Source: Acinetobacter sichuanensis (GTDB taxonomy: Bacteria > Pseudomonadota > Gammaproteobacteria > Pseudomonadales > Moraxellaceae). From it: a DNA stretch of 64,000 bases. Below the pieces are notes generated by a model, which saw nothing but the letters and a program-made list of their open reading frames with translations, searched no databases and was not told where the DNA came from. Of the stretch, positions 8,242 through 18,100 are shown in pieces. The translations under genes were made by a program, and so were the position numbers. Position 1 is the stretch's first letter. Every line of letters begins with the position of its first letter. Where the stretch lies: contig NZ_PYIX02000014.1 in assembly GCF_003024515.2 (NCBI RefSeq), positions 1-64,000 on the forward strand, in the 5' to 3' direction.

Positions 8242-8660
8242 TACTCACTTTTTGTAATGTTGTTTTGATAAAGATGGTCTATTTGAGCGATGGCAAGTTT
8301 CATGCGTTCCGTGGTGCAAGTCAGGTCGTCATCAAAACGATGGTTGAATTCAACAATCCCCTGTTCTTCCATGTCTTGCATTTCACGCTTAGCATTACTT
8401 AAGCCTTTTTCTATACCAACCAGATTCAAGTTAAAGAAGTCTTCTAGTAGCTTTTCACTCTCAATGATTTGTTTGAGCTCAGTAACATAGACTTCAGTTT
8501 TCTTTTTGCTGATTTCCGCAGCCATCGCATAACGAAAGTTGCCGTTTACAACAACAGTTTTGAGGTCTGGTGAATATTCGTTGTATTCACTTGGAATTCG
8601 ACTAACGGACTGGACGGCGTGACTCCAGCCATACTTCTGAAAATATTCAATTCCCGTCAT
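8241..8660 (-). CDS. Hypothetical protein, 139 aa
   Basis: Helical, soluble, strongly charged protein with likely coiled-coil content between residues 50 and 130 (KKKTEVYVTELKQIIESEKLL and what follows). No signal peptide or membrane segment and no recognised domain. It overlaps the next gene by one base at TAATG and follows the upstream gene by 9 bases, so it is part of one operon. Confidence 0.6.
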   Translation of the reverse strand: MTGIEYFQKYGWSHAVQSVSRIPSEYNEYSPDLKTVVVNGNFRYAMAAEISKKKTEVYVTELKQIIESEKLLEDFFNLNLVGIEKGLSNAKREMQDMEEQGIVEFNHRFDDDLTCTTERMKLAIAQIDHLYQNNITKSE

Positions 8661-8669
8661 GGTATATAC

Positions 8670-9041
8670 CTACGATTGTTCTTTTTTAAGTTCAATAACA
8701 GCCAATAACGCTTTGTTTTGGCGTTCCAATTCATATTGTTTTTGGCGGTCTACATTTTGGCGATCGAAAAGTTCTCTAATCTGCTGTTTGTAGTGGTTGT
8801 CATAGTACGAATAGGCTTTACGTTCTGCTTTTCTACGTGCAATGCGAACTTTGGGATGCCAGTTGAATTCTTTGTCGTCTGCATAACCCCTCATGAACTC
8901 AACCAGTTTGCTATCACCACGCATTTTACAAACCTTAATGAAGCCCATTTCTAAAACTGTAATTGGCGCACGGCGCGGATCTCCAAACTCCCAACGCCGT
9001 TTAATCCCAAAGCCACACATCTCTATTTGAACCGTAATCAT
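8670..9041 (-). CDS. Hypothetical basic protein, 123 aa
   Basis: A small protein rich in K and R (RIARRKAERKAYSYYDNHYKQQIRELF). The C-terminal half is probably a long charged helix. It could bind nucleic acid, but there is no recognisable motif to prove it. Its ATG overlaps the stop of the upstream gene (ATGA), so translation is likely coupled. Confidence 0.6.
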   Translation of the reverse strand: MITVQIEMCGFGIKRRWEFGDPRRAPITVLEMGFIKVCKMRGDSKLVEFMRGYADDKEFNWHPKVRIARRKAERKAYSYYDNHYKQQIRELFDRQNVDRQKQYELERQNKALLAVIELKKEQS

Positions 9042-9568
9042 GGTTTAACCTTTATCAAATGTTTGAGCTTCTGGATCTTCGACATTAAATCTGGACCATC
9101 ACTTTCATGGTAAGCAAGGTGTTCATTAACGAATGTGATAAAAGCATCCAATTCAGTTTGAATCGTTGCCAATTGATTGCGTAACCACTGGCATGTGGCT
9201 TCATCTTGTTTTATCGCCGTTTCAAGCAATCCTCTCGCATGTTCATAGGCATTTGCCTCACCTTGCGCCACCATATCTGCAGATGATTTCCAATCGCCCC
9301 ATTTCTTATTCCAAAAGTCATCAAGCAGCTGCAGTAATTTTTCTACTTCCAATTGGTCATCGCTGATGGCTGGTGTTTGCATTTGATAGATAGACTTTTT
9401 AGTTTCTACTTCACTTTGCATCCAACCATCACGAAAAGCTTCCCATTTCGCCTGATGCACCCAAGAAGAATAATTGCCACTGGCCAACAGACTACCGACC
9501 ACGCCGTATTTATTTTCAAAAGCGCTACGAGCTTCAATTTCTGAAGCAATGTTTTCATTCATGTTCAT
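9038..9568 (-). CDS. Hypothetical protein, 176 aa
   Basis: An acidic, helical protein with tryptophan-rich segments (DDFWNKKWGDW) and a heptad-like C-terminus. The start could be ATG 9568 or ATG 9562. No domain recognised. It overlaps the following gene by 4 bases (ATGA) and the small upstream gene by about 14 bases, which fits a compact, translationally coupled operon. Confidence 0.6.
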   Translation of the reverse strand: MNMNENIASEIEARSAFENKYGVVGSLLASGNYSSWVHQAKWEAFRDGWMQSEVETKKSIYQMQTPAISDDQLEVEKLLQLLDDFWNKKWGDWKSSADMVAQGEANAYEHARGLLETAIKQDEATCQWLRNQLATIQTELDAFITFVNEHLAYHESDGPDLMSKIQKLKHLIKVKP

Positions 9569-9686
9569 TGTTATTCACCGTCCGTAATTCAATTTCAGTT
9601 GAAGTGGCTAAACGGATGGTACGCTTGGCATATGCGATGCATCCGTAAAAAGTGGAACCGTGCGGATTGATTAGGTCCACGTACAA
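9555..9686 (-). CDS. Possible small protein, about 43 aa
   Basis: A short frame in the gap between two operon genes reads like protein: VDLINPHGSTFYGCIAYAKR then TIRLATSTEIELRTV. It ends inside the first codons of the next gene, as the neighbouring genes do. No ATG is present; TTG 9686 or GTG 9680 are the candidate starts, and an in-frame stop lies at about 9711. It could also be the remnant of a longer gene. Function unknown. Confidence 0.4.
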   Translation of the reverse strand: MYVDLINPHGSTFYGCIAYAKRTIRLATSTEIELRTVNNNEHE

Positions 9687-9725
9687 ATGGCGAGTGGTGA
9701 TGCGGTTGATCTAGAGCAATGCGTA

Positions 9726-10232
9726 TCAATCATGCTGACTATCCCCATGAAGCAAAGGCACTTGTAATGAGATTTTTGTTTCCTTCATCTCATGAAGTTT
9801 TTGAATCGCACGTTCTGGATCTATCACCCATGCATCAAAGAGCAGTTGTGTGACAAAAGAAAACTTCTCACCAACTTTGCGGAACGGTGTGCCGTGGCTA
9901 TTCAGGAATTGTTCAAACACAAGATATTGCTGTTCGATGGCCTGGTTAAGTTCAAACAGGTCAATACAGCCCTCTATCAAGTTGTACTCACCTAAAGCAT
10001 TCGGCATAAACATCCATTTACGCTCATGGGTTAAGCCATCTACATGTAGGTAGGCATGTTTGTTGAGGCTAGTCCACTCAGGTTTCATCATGACGTAGGT
10101 GTTGTACTCGTCATCTTCAAGATAGTTGTAGTGGGTAGCATCAACGGGTTTCTTTGCTAAAACAGAAATGGCCTGTTCAAGTGTCAGACCGAGAATGAGT
10201 GCATGTGGTGTAGTTGATGATTGGTGATCCAT
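9726..10232 (-). CDS. Hypothetical protein, 168 aa
   Basis: A soluble protein with an acidic, tyrosine-rich segment (DATHYNYLEDDEYNTYVMM) and a helical C-terminus. No signal peptide or membrane segment and no recognised family. It lies 12 bases after the 364-aa gene and is likely co-transcribed with it. Confidence 0.6.
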   Translation of the reverse strand: MDHQSSTTPHALILGLTLEQAISVLAKKPVDATHYNYLEDDEYNTYVMMKPEWTSLNKHAYLHVDGLTHERKWMFMPNALGEYNLIEGCIDLFELNQAIEQQYLVFEQFLNSHGTPFRKVGEKFSFVTQLLFDAWVIDPERAIQKLHEMKETKISLQVPLLHGDSQHD

Positions 10233-10244
10233 ATTCCCTACCCC

Positions 10245-11333
10245 TTAGATTGTCGGGCTAGTCGGTTTAGGACCACTCAAACAAATTTCGTTTTGAACGT
10301 GATTGTAGATCTCAGCCAAGTGAGGTCGTGTGCTAAAGAATTGATCTTCTGATGTATCAGAGAGGTTAGCACTCATGACTGTGAGTAGTGCTTCATTTTT
10401 GAATTGCGCTTGAACCGCCGACTTTAATGCACCATTCAATGAAGCATGCAGATTGTTGAATAGCGAAATAACACGGGCATTCTGATCATTCTTTTTGAAG
10501 AAGATAAAATTAACTTCACGTTCACGGAAAAACACCAGCTGATATTCAAGCCCTGATTCTGATAAATCATTCCCCATATCAATCAATGCATCATCTGGCA
10601 CGGCGAACGCAGCGTATTTTGAATCAAAGTTTTGAAGTGCTTTACTTGAGATTAGATTCAAACTTACTTTGCCTTGAATCGGCACACATTGGCTCAGTTT
10701 CTTAGCCAAGTAATGTGCAGCAGCCATGTGATGTGATCCACCAGCATTTTGAACAAAAATCTTAGGACTCCAGCCATAGATAAAAAATTGATCAGTGGTT
10801 GTATCTGGAGAGTTCAATAAACGGATTTCTGGCCATAACAACATTCGATCTAAATTTTCCATACTCACATCACTAATGTAATCAGGGCATGCGTTTTTTA
10901 CAAAATCATCAATGCTACGGTACTGGCTTAAATCCGACTTGGAATTTGAGAAGCCCCCAATTTCAGATAGGTCAAGTAAGCATGGTGTTTCAAGATGAAT
11001 GATTTCTGCAAAAATCGGGTTAAATACTTCAGCCAATTCTTCAGCAAAGGGAGAGATGTAGAACGGCTTATGATTTTGCGTATCTTGACCAAGGTAGCTG
11101 ATGGAATCGTTATCTTTGGCATGTGGATTCAAAACAATGTTTTTGCCTGGTACAAAATTAGTAGGAGATATACCAGTCATACAAAGAGAATCTTTGATTT
11201 GATGAAAAGGGAAAACATCGCTCATGGCGATGCTGTCAGAATTGACTAAACGGGTATCAATAAAGGGTTTTAACTTGAGATTCTTATAAAGCTTATGTTT
11301 TGCTGAAAATACCGAAAGTAAAGTGTCTAACAT
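10245..11333 (-). CDS. Hypothetical protein, about 362 aa
   Basis: The open frame reaches GTG 11342, but ATG 11333 (MLDTLLSVFSAKH) has GGAG at 8-base spacing and is the better start. The protein is soluble with no signal peptide. It contains a segment with conserved-looking glycine, histidine and asparagine residues (FVQNAGGSHHMAAAHYLAKK, about residues 195-215) and a later FFREREVNFIFFKKN stretch. A catalytic role is possible, but I cannot assign a family. It leads the 10.2-5.9 kb minus-strand train unless the small gene at 11420 is also part of it. Confidence 0.6.
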   Translation of the reverse strand: MLDTLLSVFSAKHKLYKNLKLKPFIDTRLVNSDSIAMSDVFPFHQIKDSLCMTGISPTNFVPGKNIVLNPHAKDNDSISYLGQDTQNHKPFYISPFAEELAEVFNPIFAEIIHLETPCLLDLSEIGGFSNSKSDLSQYRSIDDFVKNACPDYISDVSMENLDRMLLWPEIRLLNSPDTTTDQFFIYGWSPKIFVQNAGGSHHMAAAHYLAKKLSQCVPIQGKVSLNLISSKALQNFDSKYAAFAVPDDALIDMGNDLSESGLEYQLVFFREREVNFIFFKKNDQNARVISLFNNLHASLNGALKSAVQAQFKNEALLTVMSANLSDTSEDQFFSTRPHLAEIYNHVQNEICLSGPKPTSPTI

Positions 11334-11419
11334 TTTAAGCACTCCATTGATTAATGCTTTATTAAAACTAATAAAGATATATTAATACAGAAAGTGCTTA
11401 TAAGTATTTTTTTGGAAAA

Positions 11420-11593
11420 TTAATTTAAGAATTGCGGTTGAGTGGTATTAGTTGCAAGTGGTTGTACGGCGTTGTTATCGACAGACTTTGAGTACTGTTG
11501 CACTTCAACAATTCGCACACCTTTAACGTGTAAACGTGTTTTATAGTCAGTCATTCCAAGTGTTTGTAAGTCGTCTAGCTGTTCTTTAGTCAT
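11420..11593 (-). CDS. Small hypothetical protein, 57 aa
   Basis: Starts MTKEQLDDLQTLGMTDYKTR, with AGGATA upstream of the ATG. It has a helical N-terminus and a Q/N/T-rich tail. It is a coherent gene too short to be called automatically. A perfect GGTATATACC palindrome lies about 100 bases upstream (11694-11703), the same arrangement as in front of the transfer operons, so this may be the first gene of the 11.6-5.9 kb train. Function unknown. Confidence 0.6.
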   Translation of the reverse strand: MTKEQLDDLQTLGMTDYKTRLHVKGVRIVEVQQYSKSVDNNAVQPLATNTTQPQFLN

Positions 11594-11693
11594 TGCCTAT
11601 ATCCTGTATATTGGATGTGATTTAAGGGCAATTTAATTGATGTATTAAGGATTGTAAAGGGTAAAACACAGTTCATTAAACTTTTTATGAAAT

Positions 11694-11703
11694 GGTATAT
11701 ACC
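11694..11703. promoter_or_regulatory. GTATATAC palindrome, putative operator
   Basis: Perfect 10-bp palindrome GGTATATACC in intergenic DNA, about 100 bases upstream of the minus-strand gene starting at 11593. It belongs to a set of at least nine intergenic copies in this window. Confidence 0.5.
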
Positions 11704-11830
11704 GATTAAGCCTAAAACAAAACAAGGTTTTAAGAAGTGGTTTAGTTATGTTTAAGAATACGCACGTTAAAACTAAGTTATTATATTAAAATGCATCTAA
11801 ACTAGGGTTAAAACCAAACTGGATGCCAAT

Positions 11831-12188
11831 ATGTGTTCAAACATTGAATCTTACGCCGTGAACCTATCCAATGTACCTAAAGCTATCTCTTGCTTGAATA
11901 TGTATGACTTTCAAACGTTAGCACTAGGACCAACCTATTTACCCCGATTTATCACTTGCAGATCGCCACATTCCATATACGGCGCTATTGGTTGCATTTG
12001 ATGTGAATGCGTCTGAAAAGTTTCGCTTAATCGAAATGATGGTGCCTGAAGCCATTCCGCTGTCGCAGTTGTTGTTATTGGCCATATTCAATGAAACGCC
12101 GTATAAGAGCGAATATGAAATAGCCCAATACATGCCGAGTGATGAATTAAGGCGTATTAAGTACAAACAGCTCACCCAAAAAAACTAA
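11831..12188 (+). pseudogene. Possible frameshifted gene of unknown function
   Basis: One frame opens at ATG 11831 (MCSNIESYAVNLSNVPK). Just after the sequence for LALGP, a second frame of the same strand takes over with equally protein-like sequence (YPDLSLADRHIPYTALLVAF and on to a stop at 12188). A one-base change around 11930-11945 would join them into about 118 aa. The downstream frame alone has only internal starts (for example GTG/ATG near 11988, about 66 aa). It could be a decayed gene or a sequencing error. The minus-strand frame covering the same bases is less convincing. Function unknown. Confidence 0.4.
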
Positions 12189-12228
12189 AGGCTGGATAAC
12201 CAGCCTTATGTCTTCTACATGGATGCGT

Positions 12229-15021
12229 TTAGTCATCCTTTTTTTTGATTGTAATGCCTGATCGTAATGAAGCTGAAGAACCTTTTGAACCAAGTATCAC
12301 CAACAATTTTTCAAAAGTAACGCATTCGTGCGAGAACGGGTTTTTCATCAAAGCTTTTTCAAACTTAGCTGCATACTGTTGTTCTACGAATTCCATTTCA
12401 TTTTTAGTGCTATGTGAGATGGCTTGATCAAGACTGGCTTTGTTTTCCGCAATGTATTGTGTCTGATCTTCAGGTTTTACATGGCGTGGTATCTGAACAA
12501 GCTGATATTCAGTAATTGGCGCAACGGTTAAGTCATATCCTGTTAGGATCTCTTTCAATTCATCATAGTAGCTGTCTAGGTTCATTGGTGTGATAACGGC
12601 GCGAGTCACAGTTTCAACATCACTTTCCTGTTGAGCCTGTTCAGGTTCGCTTATACGTTCACCATAGATATTAAATTCAGCATCAAGATCCGCATTGTTG
12701 TAAGCACCAGCTTGTACTTGAGGTGAAATGTCAGAATCTTTACCGAAGTACTGGAACTGTTTTCGCTTCTCAATAATCTGGTCTTTAATGTTTGCTTCTT
12801 TTTGTGCTGAAACAATACTTTCACGGTGTTTTTGTTCTTTGGAGATTTCACCTTTCGCCGTGGACGAAGACATTACTGTTCTTTGACCAGGTGCCATCCC
12901 TTCAGGTGTGATGGATTCAAGACGTCTTGCTTCAAGAATCTGATGTACAAAATCTTGAGTAAAGTCTTTTACCGTGTTGTTGTTTTCGTACAAGGTGTTA
13001 TTGAGCTTTCTGCAGATCTCAAAATCACCAAGCGCCGTGACATTGGCAGATGAATTGTTGTCTGTCAGTAGCGTGTGTTTTTCCTCAATCTCATGAATGA
13101 AGTCTTCAATTTTTAAAGTAGGATCGTAGATTTCAGATTTTTGGATATTGAAGATTGGGCAAAGGTCATTTAAGCGTAAGTACTTGGGTTGATCACCAGC
13201 CACATAGAACGCCAACATTGATACGATTTTAACGTCTGAAGTTTTACCACCTTCCCCTTTAGTTGATATGAGCAAGGTAAATTCGCCGTTGTGCTGTCCG
13301 GCAATTTGTTCAATTGTCACACGTTTTTCTTTGGCGAACTGGACTTCTGTTTGTGGTACCGAACGGTTGAATACTAGACCTTGATACATATTGATTGAGT
13401 TAACTTTACCTTGCCACTCTTCACCAGCAAAACCATCAACCAATTTGTATGTTGTACTTTCAGCACCCGAAGTAGTACGTCCAATGGCTTTAACGGTCGT
13501 GTTACCCCATGTAGCAGCTGCTTCCTCTTTAGATCCACGTTCAATATCTTCAAATGTTTGAGCACCGAACGTAATAGAGAAGTTAAGCGAACGTGCCTGA
13601 GCTGGTAAAACCGAAGCACCGACAATAACGATGTAGCCCCATTCGTCCAAAAATAGCTTAAATGAAGTAGTGGCGTTGGTTGGTCGTGCGTCAATAATGG
13701 CACGGCGTAAACCTTCCATTTTGTTACCAAGGGAACCAGCCATCATTTGTTTAATTGAGCCAATGATTAATTTTCCGAGCATTTTGAGTGAGTCTGGTGA
13801 ACGCTCAAGAGCTGGTAATGGCACAGTTAAGATACGGCGGTTAAGTACAACGTCAAAAATATCAATATCACCGCCATGCTCTACACCAAAGATGTGACCG
13901 TAGTTAAACGTCAAGTCGTTAATCGCTTTGGTTAACTGCATGGTGATATAACCGTGTTGCTCACGGGTTTTGGTTTCTTGTTTCTTTAACTTTTTAGGGT
14001 TGCTTGAATAACCAGGTAATGAAACGAGGTAGCCTTGAAGTTGTTCAGCCACACGTTCAAAGTCAATCCCGTATTTATCGTTATGACAAAATACCAATTC
14101 TTCAAGTGCTTCAAGTTCCATGTATTGCGTGAATACTTTTGGTGAAAGCTGAATGAAGCCATTGTCACGTAGATAGACCAAAACTCGTGTAAGTGCGGCG
14201 ATAAAGGCCATCGCACGACCTTTCCACATGTCACCACCGCCACCGCCTGAGTCATCAAGCAAGTTGATCAAGAATTCAATCAACATCCCTGAGCTGGTGT
14301 TGCTCATTTGGTTCATTGAGTTGGTCATCTTGTCGGTTTGTGCACGTAGCATGTTACGACCTGAGGTAATGAAGTTGATCGTTAATAGATCCTCATTACG
14401 CCCAAAGCGGTTACATAAACGATAGTGGTCTTGTTGAGCCTTGGTATCACCTTTTGCGTCTACAAAGATATAACCTGAGTTTTGTACGTACTGGTTGGCA
14501 CAGTTACCTAGCATGTATTCTGTTTTACCCGAACCCGTAGTACCTAACACAATTTGATGTGTACGGTCATCGGAGTTAGATGCATAAACAGGTAGACCAG
14601 TTTCACGGCAACGACCAAGGTAAGTCACACCCTCACCTTGTAGCTTATCGCGATTGGTACGTGCGTATTCCAAAAAGGCTTTTGGATTGTCCAGTACGTC
14701 ATCTTTTACGCGTGATGTAATGTCAGTTGACGCATCCAGTGAGTTTGAATGCAACGGCGCACGGAATGGCCACTCAAAAAAGTAATCATTCGGATGTGTG
14801 TAGCGTTTTAATAGGTAATACGCGATCCCTATAAATATCTCACCGCCAAACGGAACAACAAACAAAATAACTGCAATAGCACCAAGAACGCCAACCAAAT
14901 AATTAGCGCCGTCTGGCGCTGTAAGTTTTAAATGGATTTTCTCTAAGCCTGATCGTGTATCACGCTTAAGCGAACTTGGCCTGAACTTTGTTTGTGTGCC
15001 GTATTTTTGTGTAGAAGCCAT
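12229..15021 (-). CDS. dotL: DotL/TrbC-like type IV coupling protein
   Basis: A 930-aa FtsK/VirD4-type ATPase that would bring the DNA-relaxase complex to the transfer channel at the inner membrane. Two membrane helices lie near residues 40-72. The Walker A motif GTTGSGKT is at 160-167, and Walker B LFLDE at 456-460. A long, poorly conserved C-terminal tail of more than 250 residues follows, rich in Q, E and K, like the adaptor-binding tail of Legionella DotL and IncI TrbC. A GTATATACC palindrome lies 83 bases upstream. It is downstream of DotO and probably has its own promoter. The coupling-protein call is strong; the DotL rather than VirD4 label rests on context and overall architecture. 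Confidence 0.85.
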   Translation of the reverse strand: MASTQKYGTQTKFRPSSLKRDTRSGLEKIHLKLTAPDGANYLVGVLGAIAVILFVVPFGGEIFIGIAYYLLKRYTHPNDYFFEWPFRAPLHSNSLDASTDITSRVKDDVLDNPKAFLEYARTNRDKLQGEGVTYLGRCRETGLPVYASNSDDRTHQIVLGTTGSGKTEYMLGNCANQYVQNSGYIFVDAKGDTKAQQDHYRLCNRFGRNEDLLTINFITSGRNMLRAQTDKMTNSMNQMSNTSSGMLIEFLINLLDDSGGGGGDMWKGRAMAFIAALTRVLVYLRDNGFIQLSPKVFTQYMELEALEELVFCHNDKYGIDFERVAEQLQGYLVSLPGYSSNPKKLKKQETKTREQHGYITMQLTKAINDLTFNYGHIFGVEHGGDIDIFDVVLNRRILTVPLPALERSPDSLKMLGKLIIGSIKQMMAGSLGNKMEGLRRAIIDARPTNATTSFKLFLDEWGYIVIVGASVLPAQARSLNFSITFGAQTFEDIERGSKEEAAATWGNTTVKAIGRTTSGAESTTYKLVDGFAGEEWQGKVNSINMYQGLVFNRSVPQTEVQFAKEKRVTIEQIAGQHNGEFTLLISTKGEGGKTSDVKIVSMLAFYVAGDQPKYLRLNDLCPIFNIQKSEIYDPTLKIEDFIHEIEEKHTLLTDNNSSANVTALGDFEICRKLNNTLYENNNTVKDFTQDFVHQILEARRLESITPEGMAPGQRTVMSSSTAKGEISKEQKHRESIVSAQKEANIKDQIIEKRKQFQYFGKDSDISPQVQAGAYNNADLDAEFNIYGERISEPEQAQQESDVETVTRAVITPMNLDSYYDELKEILTGYDLTVAPITEYQLVQIPRHVKPEDQTQYIAENKASLDQAISHSTKNEMEFVEQQYAAKFEKALMKNPFSHECVTFEKLLVILGSKGSSASLRSGITIKKKDD

Positions 15022-15103
15022 GCTTTGCGACCTACTCTTTTATCTTCAGGATAATAGGCAAAGTCGTTGTTTAACGACCTTACCCATTTCCAAGCACTTC
15101 AAT

Positions 15104-15112
15104 GTATATACC
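15104..15112. promoter_or_regulatory. GTATATAC palindrome upstream of dotL-like gene
   Basis: GTATATACC in the 122-base gap between the DotO and DotL genes, 83 bases before the DotL start. Same motif and similar distance as in front of other transfer operons. Confidence 0.5.
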
Positions 15113-15143
15113 AATTAACGCAAATCTATATAGCTGATTGGAG

Positions 15144-18100
15144 TTAAGAAGAAACAGCTTCAGACTTACGTTGGTTCAGTAATTTTTTCTTCATGTTTTG
15201 CTCAAGTTCATAGCGTTGATATTCAACAACCATCTCTTGTGCCATGGTAGAAATCACTGAAGCAGTTGCTTTGTTTTCGTCAAAGTCCGTGCCTTTATTT
15301 TTGGCATTTTTCTCAATCATGGTACGCCGTGTCTTAATCTGGTTCTTCGCACCTTTTGGGTAAAATTGTGCAAGGACCTTCAACGCCTTACCACGTTCAC
15401 CGATAAGGTCATACGTGTAGTTACGGAGCGCACGTTCATCGGGATGTGTACTGAGTGACCATAAAAGGATTGGACCAAGTGAAACGGTATATAAGCCCGA
15501 ACATTCCATTTTTTCGAGTTTAATTTTACTGAAGTACGTTAAGCCTTGATCTGAGAAACCTACGTTACCTGAACCAAGAGCATCCATTTCTAGTTGAGTT
15601 AGACCGATACTGTCACGAATAGCTTCACGAGATTCGCGTGTACCAGGATCGACAATCACATACGCCGTAGCAAAGCCAACCAAGTCTTTAAAGTCTTCTA
15701 CTTTGTGTGATGCCAAGTTAAGACGAGCACCCCATTTACGCAATGTACGTGCGTCTTCAGCCAATTCTTCTAATAGGATTGGATCGCCTTTCGCAACGTG
15801 CAATTCGTCATAAGACATAATTTTGCGGTCTTCAAGAAGCTCATTAATCAGTTGGGTTGCATATTCACGATAAGCTTGTGGGAATTTTGGAATATCGTCA
15901 CGGCTCACGGCGAACTTACGCTTAATGAACATCCGTACAATCTGGAAGAATAGAGATGTAGTTTTAGGATCTGATGATGTCGCAACTTCGTTTAAGTCGA
16001 TAGAAGCTACACGAGCGTTACCGATGTCAAAGTTAGTGTGATAGAAGAATGCTGGATAGGTATTTTGTGCAGCCATAATCTGATGCGCCAAAAAGTCCAG
16101 TGCTCGTTCATTATCAATATGAACATCACTCCAAACATCTAAAATTGATGAATCAGAAAGTGTTTCAATCATATCGCCAATAGTCGGCATTGCGTAACGG
16201 TGAGCCAACGTGCGTCCACGGATCTCATTCATTGAATGGAAAAGATCACGTAGAGCGTAATAAGAAATATCCTTACCTTGTTCAGAATGTGGCTCAATCA
16301 GTCCGTGTTTTTCCATGATGCGATCTAGTTCTGGATCTGCAAAGCGCATGTACTTACGTGCTTTATGATCAGCATTCGTATCATCAGCAAAATAGAATGT
16401 ACGGCGTAGGACCGCACCAATAACGTCAGAAGTGTTTTTGGCTGGTTGCCCTTTCAATTCAGGCGGTGTTACCAATGAACTTAAAAACGCTGTCATTTGA
16501 CGCATTTCGTAGTTCAACGGGTAGCGTAAGCCCATACTGAATTCAAGCGGATTAATCGCTTCTTCTTTTGAGTTTTTAATACGCTTATAGATGGCATAGT
16601 GACGTAGCTCTTCAGGCAATGAATCTTGCACTGTTTCTACTAACCCACGGCTTGACTCACCCACATCGACAATATAGGTCAACGGGATACGTTCGTTACC
16701 AGGCATCATGATGTCCTCAAGCATGCCTTTGTTCATTGTGACCGATTTACCCGTACCCGGTTTACCAATGTTAATAGTCGTCCATACAGTCACTTCATTT
16801 GAGAACGAATCAAGAATAATCAGTTTACCGTCTAAGGTTTTGTTGAGCTGATGCCCTTTATGGAATGGTGAGTTAATACGTGTCAGCGGTAACATGTAGA
16901 ACACATCAAACAACGGTGCTGGTGAAATAGGTGCGTGATTACGTACCATCAAGCCCGGTATATGTGATGCCCAAGTCAAAATAGGATCGCCAGCCTGTTC
17001 CATGACTTTTGCACCGCCCCACGCTTCAAAACTCTTCCAAAGCTTTTGGCGCCGTCCTACAAGAATGTTTACACCATCTTCGGTATTCGGTGCCCATGTC
17101 ATCATGGTCATTTGCAGACCAGCAACAGTGTCTACTTGATCTAGGTCATTTTTAGTGGCCATCAAAATGTTACCAGCATTACGAATGGCTTTGTTTTGTG
17201 CCGTCATAAAGTGAATAACGCTTGATAACGTGCGTTTCATCATGGTTCCAGCCATACCATCACCAGTAATACAGTAACTCACCGCATATGGGATAGAACG
17301 GATGTTACCGTTAGTGTCGTGCGTTTTGGCCTGGTGTAGTAAGCGGAATAGCGTTTCAAACGTATTCGTCTTAGCTGGATATATATCTACCATCAATGGC
17401 GCATATACAACGCCGTCAGTGATAACACTTCCCACTGGATAGAATGAACCTTGACTTGTACCAGGTAAGATCGCATTCGTCATGAGTTGTTCTGAGATCG
17501 GTTGATACAAAACGTGTGACGCATCATGTTCTGATGGTATTTCTTTCCAACGCATCGGTAAGCGTGTATTCAACATCGGCACAGACAAGGTGAAGTCATC
17601 TGAAGTTGAATGTGAGGCAATTTGTTTTTTAATCGTTAGACCAGCTTCAATAACATTCAATACTTCATAGATTGCTGGAAATTCTTCAGTTGAGAGTGAG
17701 TTTAAGAATTGTGAGACAAAAGACTCATGGTGTACGTATAAGCTGTCCGATGATTTAAGCATGTCTTGAGCATTGACCGTACTTGGCATTGTAATTTGCG
17801 ACAGTAGCTTTTTACGGTTTTTTGAGTCTTGAGCTTTATCGATTGGCGATAGTAAGGTTGGCTCAGAGATTAAAGCGATATAACAGCTTTCGTTAAATAC
17901 ACCGCCTGAAATGGTTTCTGTCATTTCATCAATGATGATGTCTAGATTCATCGCACAACGCGCCGTGGTCGCCTTTTGCATGGCGTTCAAGTCATGAATG
18001 GCGTATGGCGTCTCATGGTCTACTTTGAACGCTAGATGAATCGTATGTCCACGGTCTTTGAAGTAGTTACGCATGTTGCTCGTCATCAAACCAATTTGAC

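Noticed and set aside
11687..11755. A 22-codon frame MKWYIPIKPKTKQGFKKW... over the GGTATATACC palindrome
   Set aside because: No ribosome site, very short, and the palindrome explains part of the sequence; not enough to call a gene.
11939..12175. Minus-strand 78-aa frame
   Set aside because: The plus-strand frames over the same bases have better protein character; the minus frame lacks a ribosome site and reads like a shadow.
12190..12210. AAGGCTGG-ATAA-CCAGCCTT hairpin as a strong terminator
   Set aside because: It is a good stem, but no T-tract follows it on the plus strand and the minus strand has only a short one; function uncertain, so not listed as a feature.
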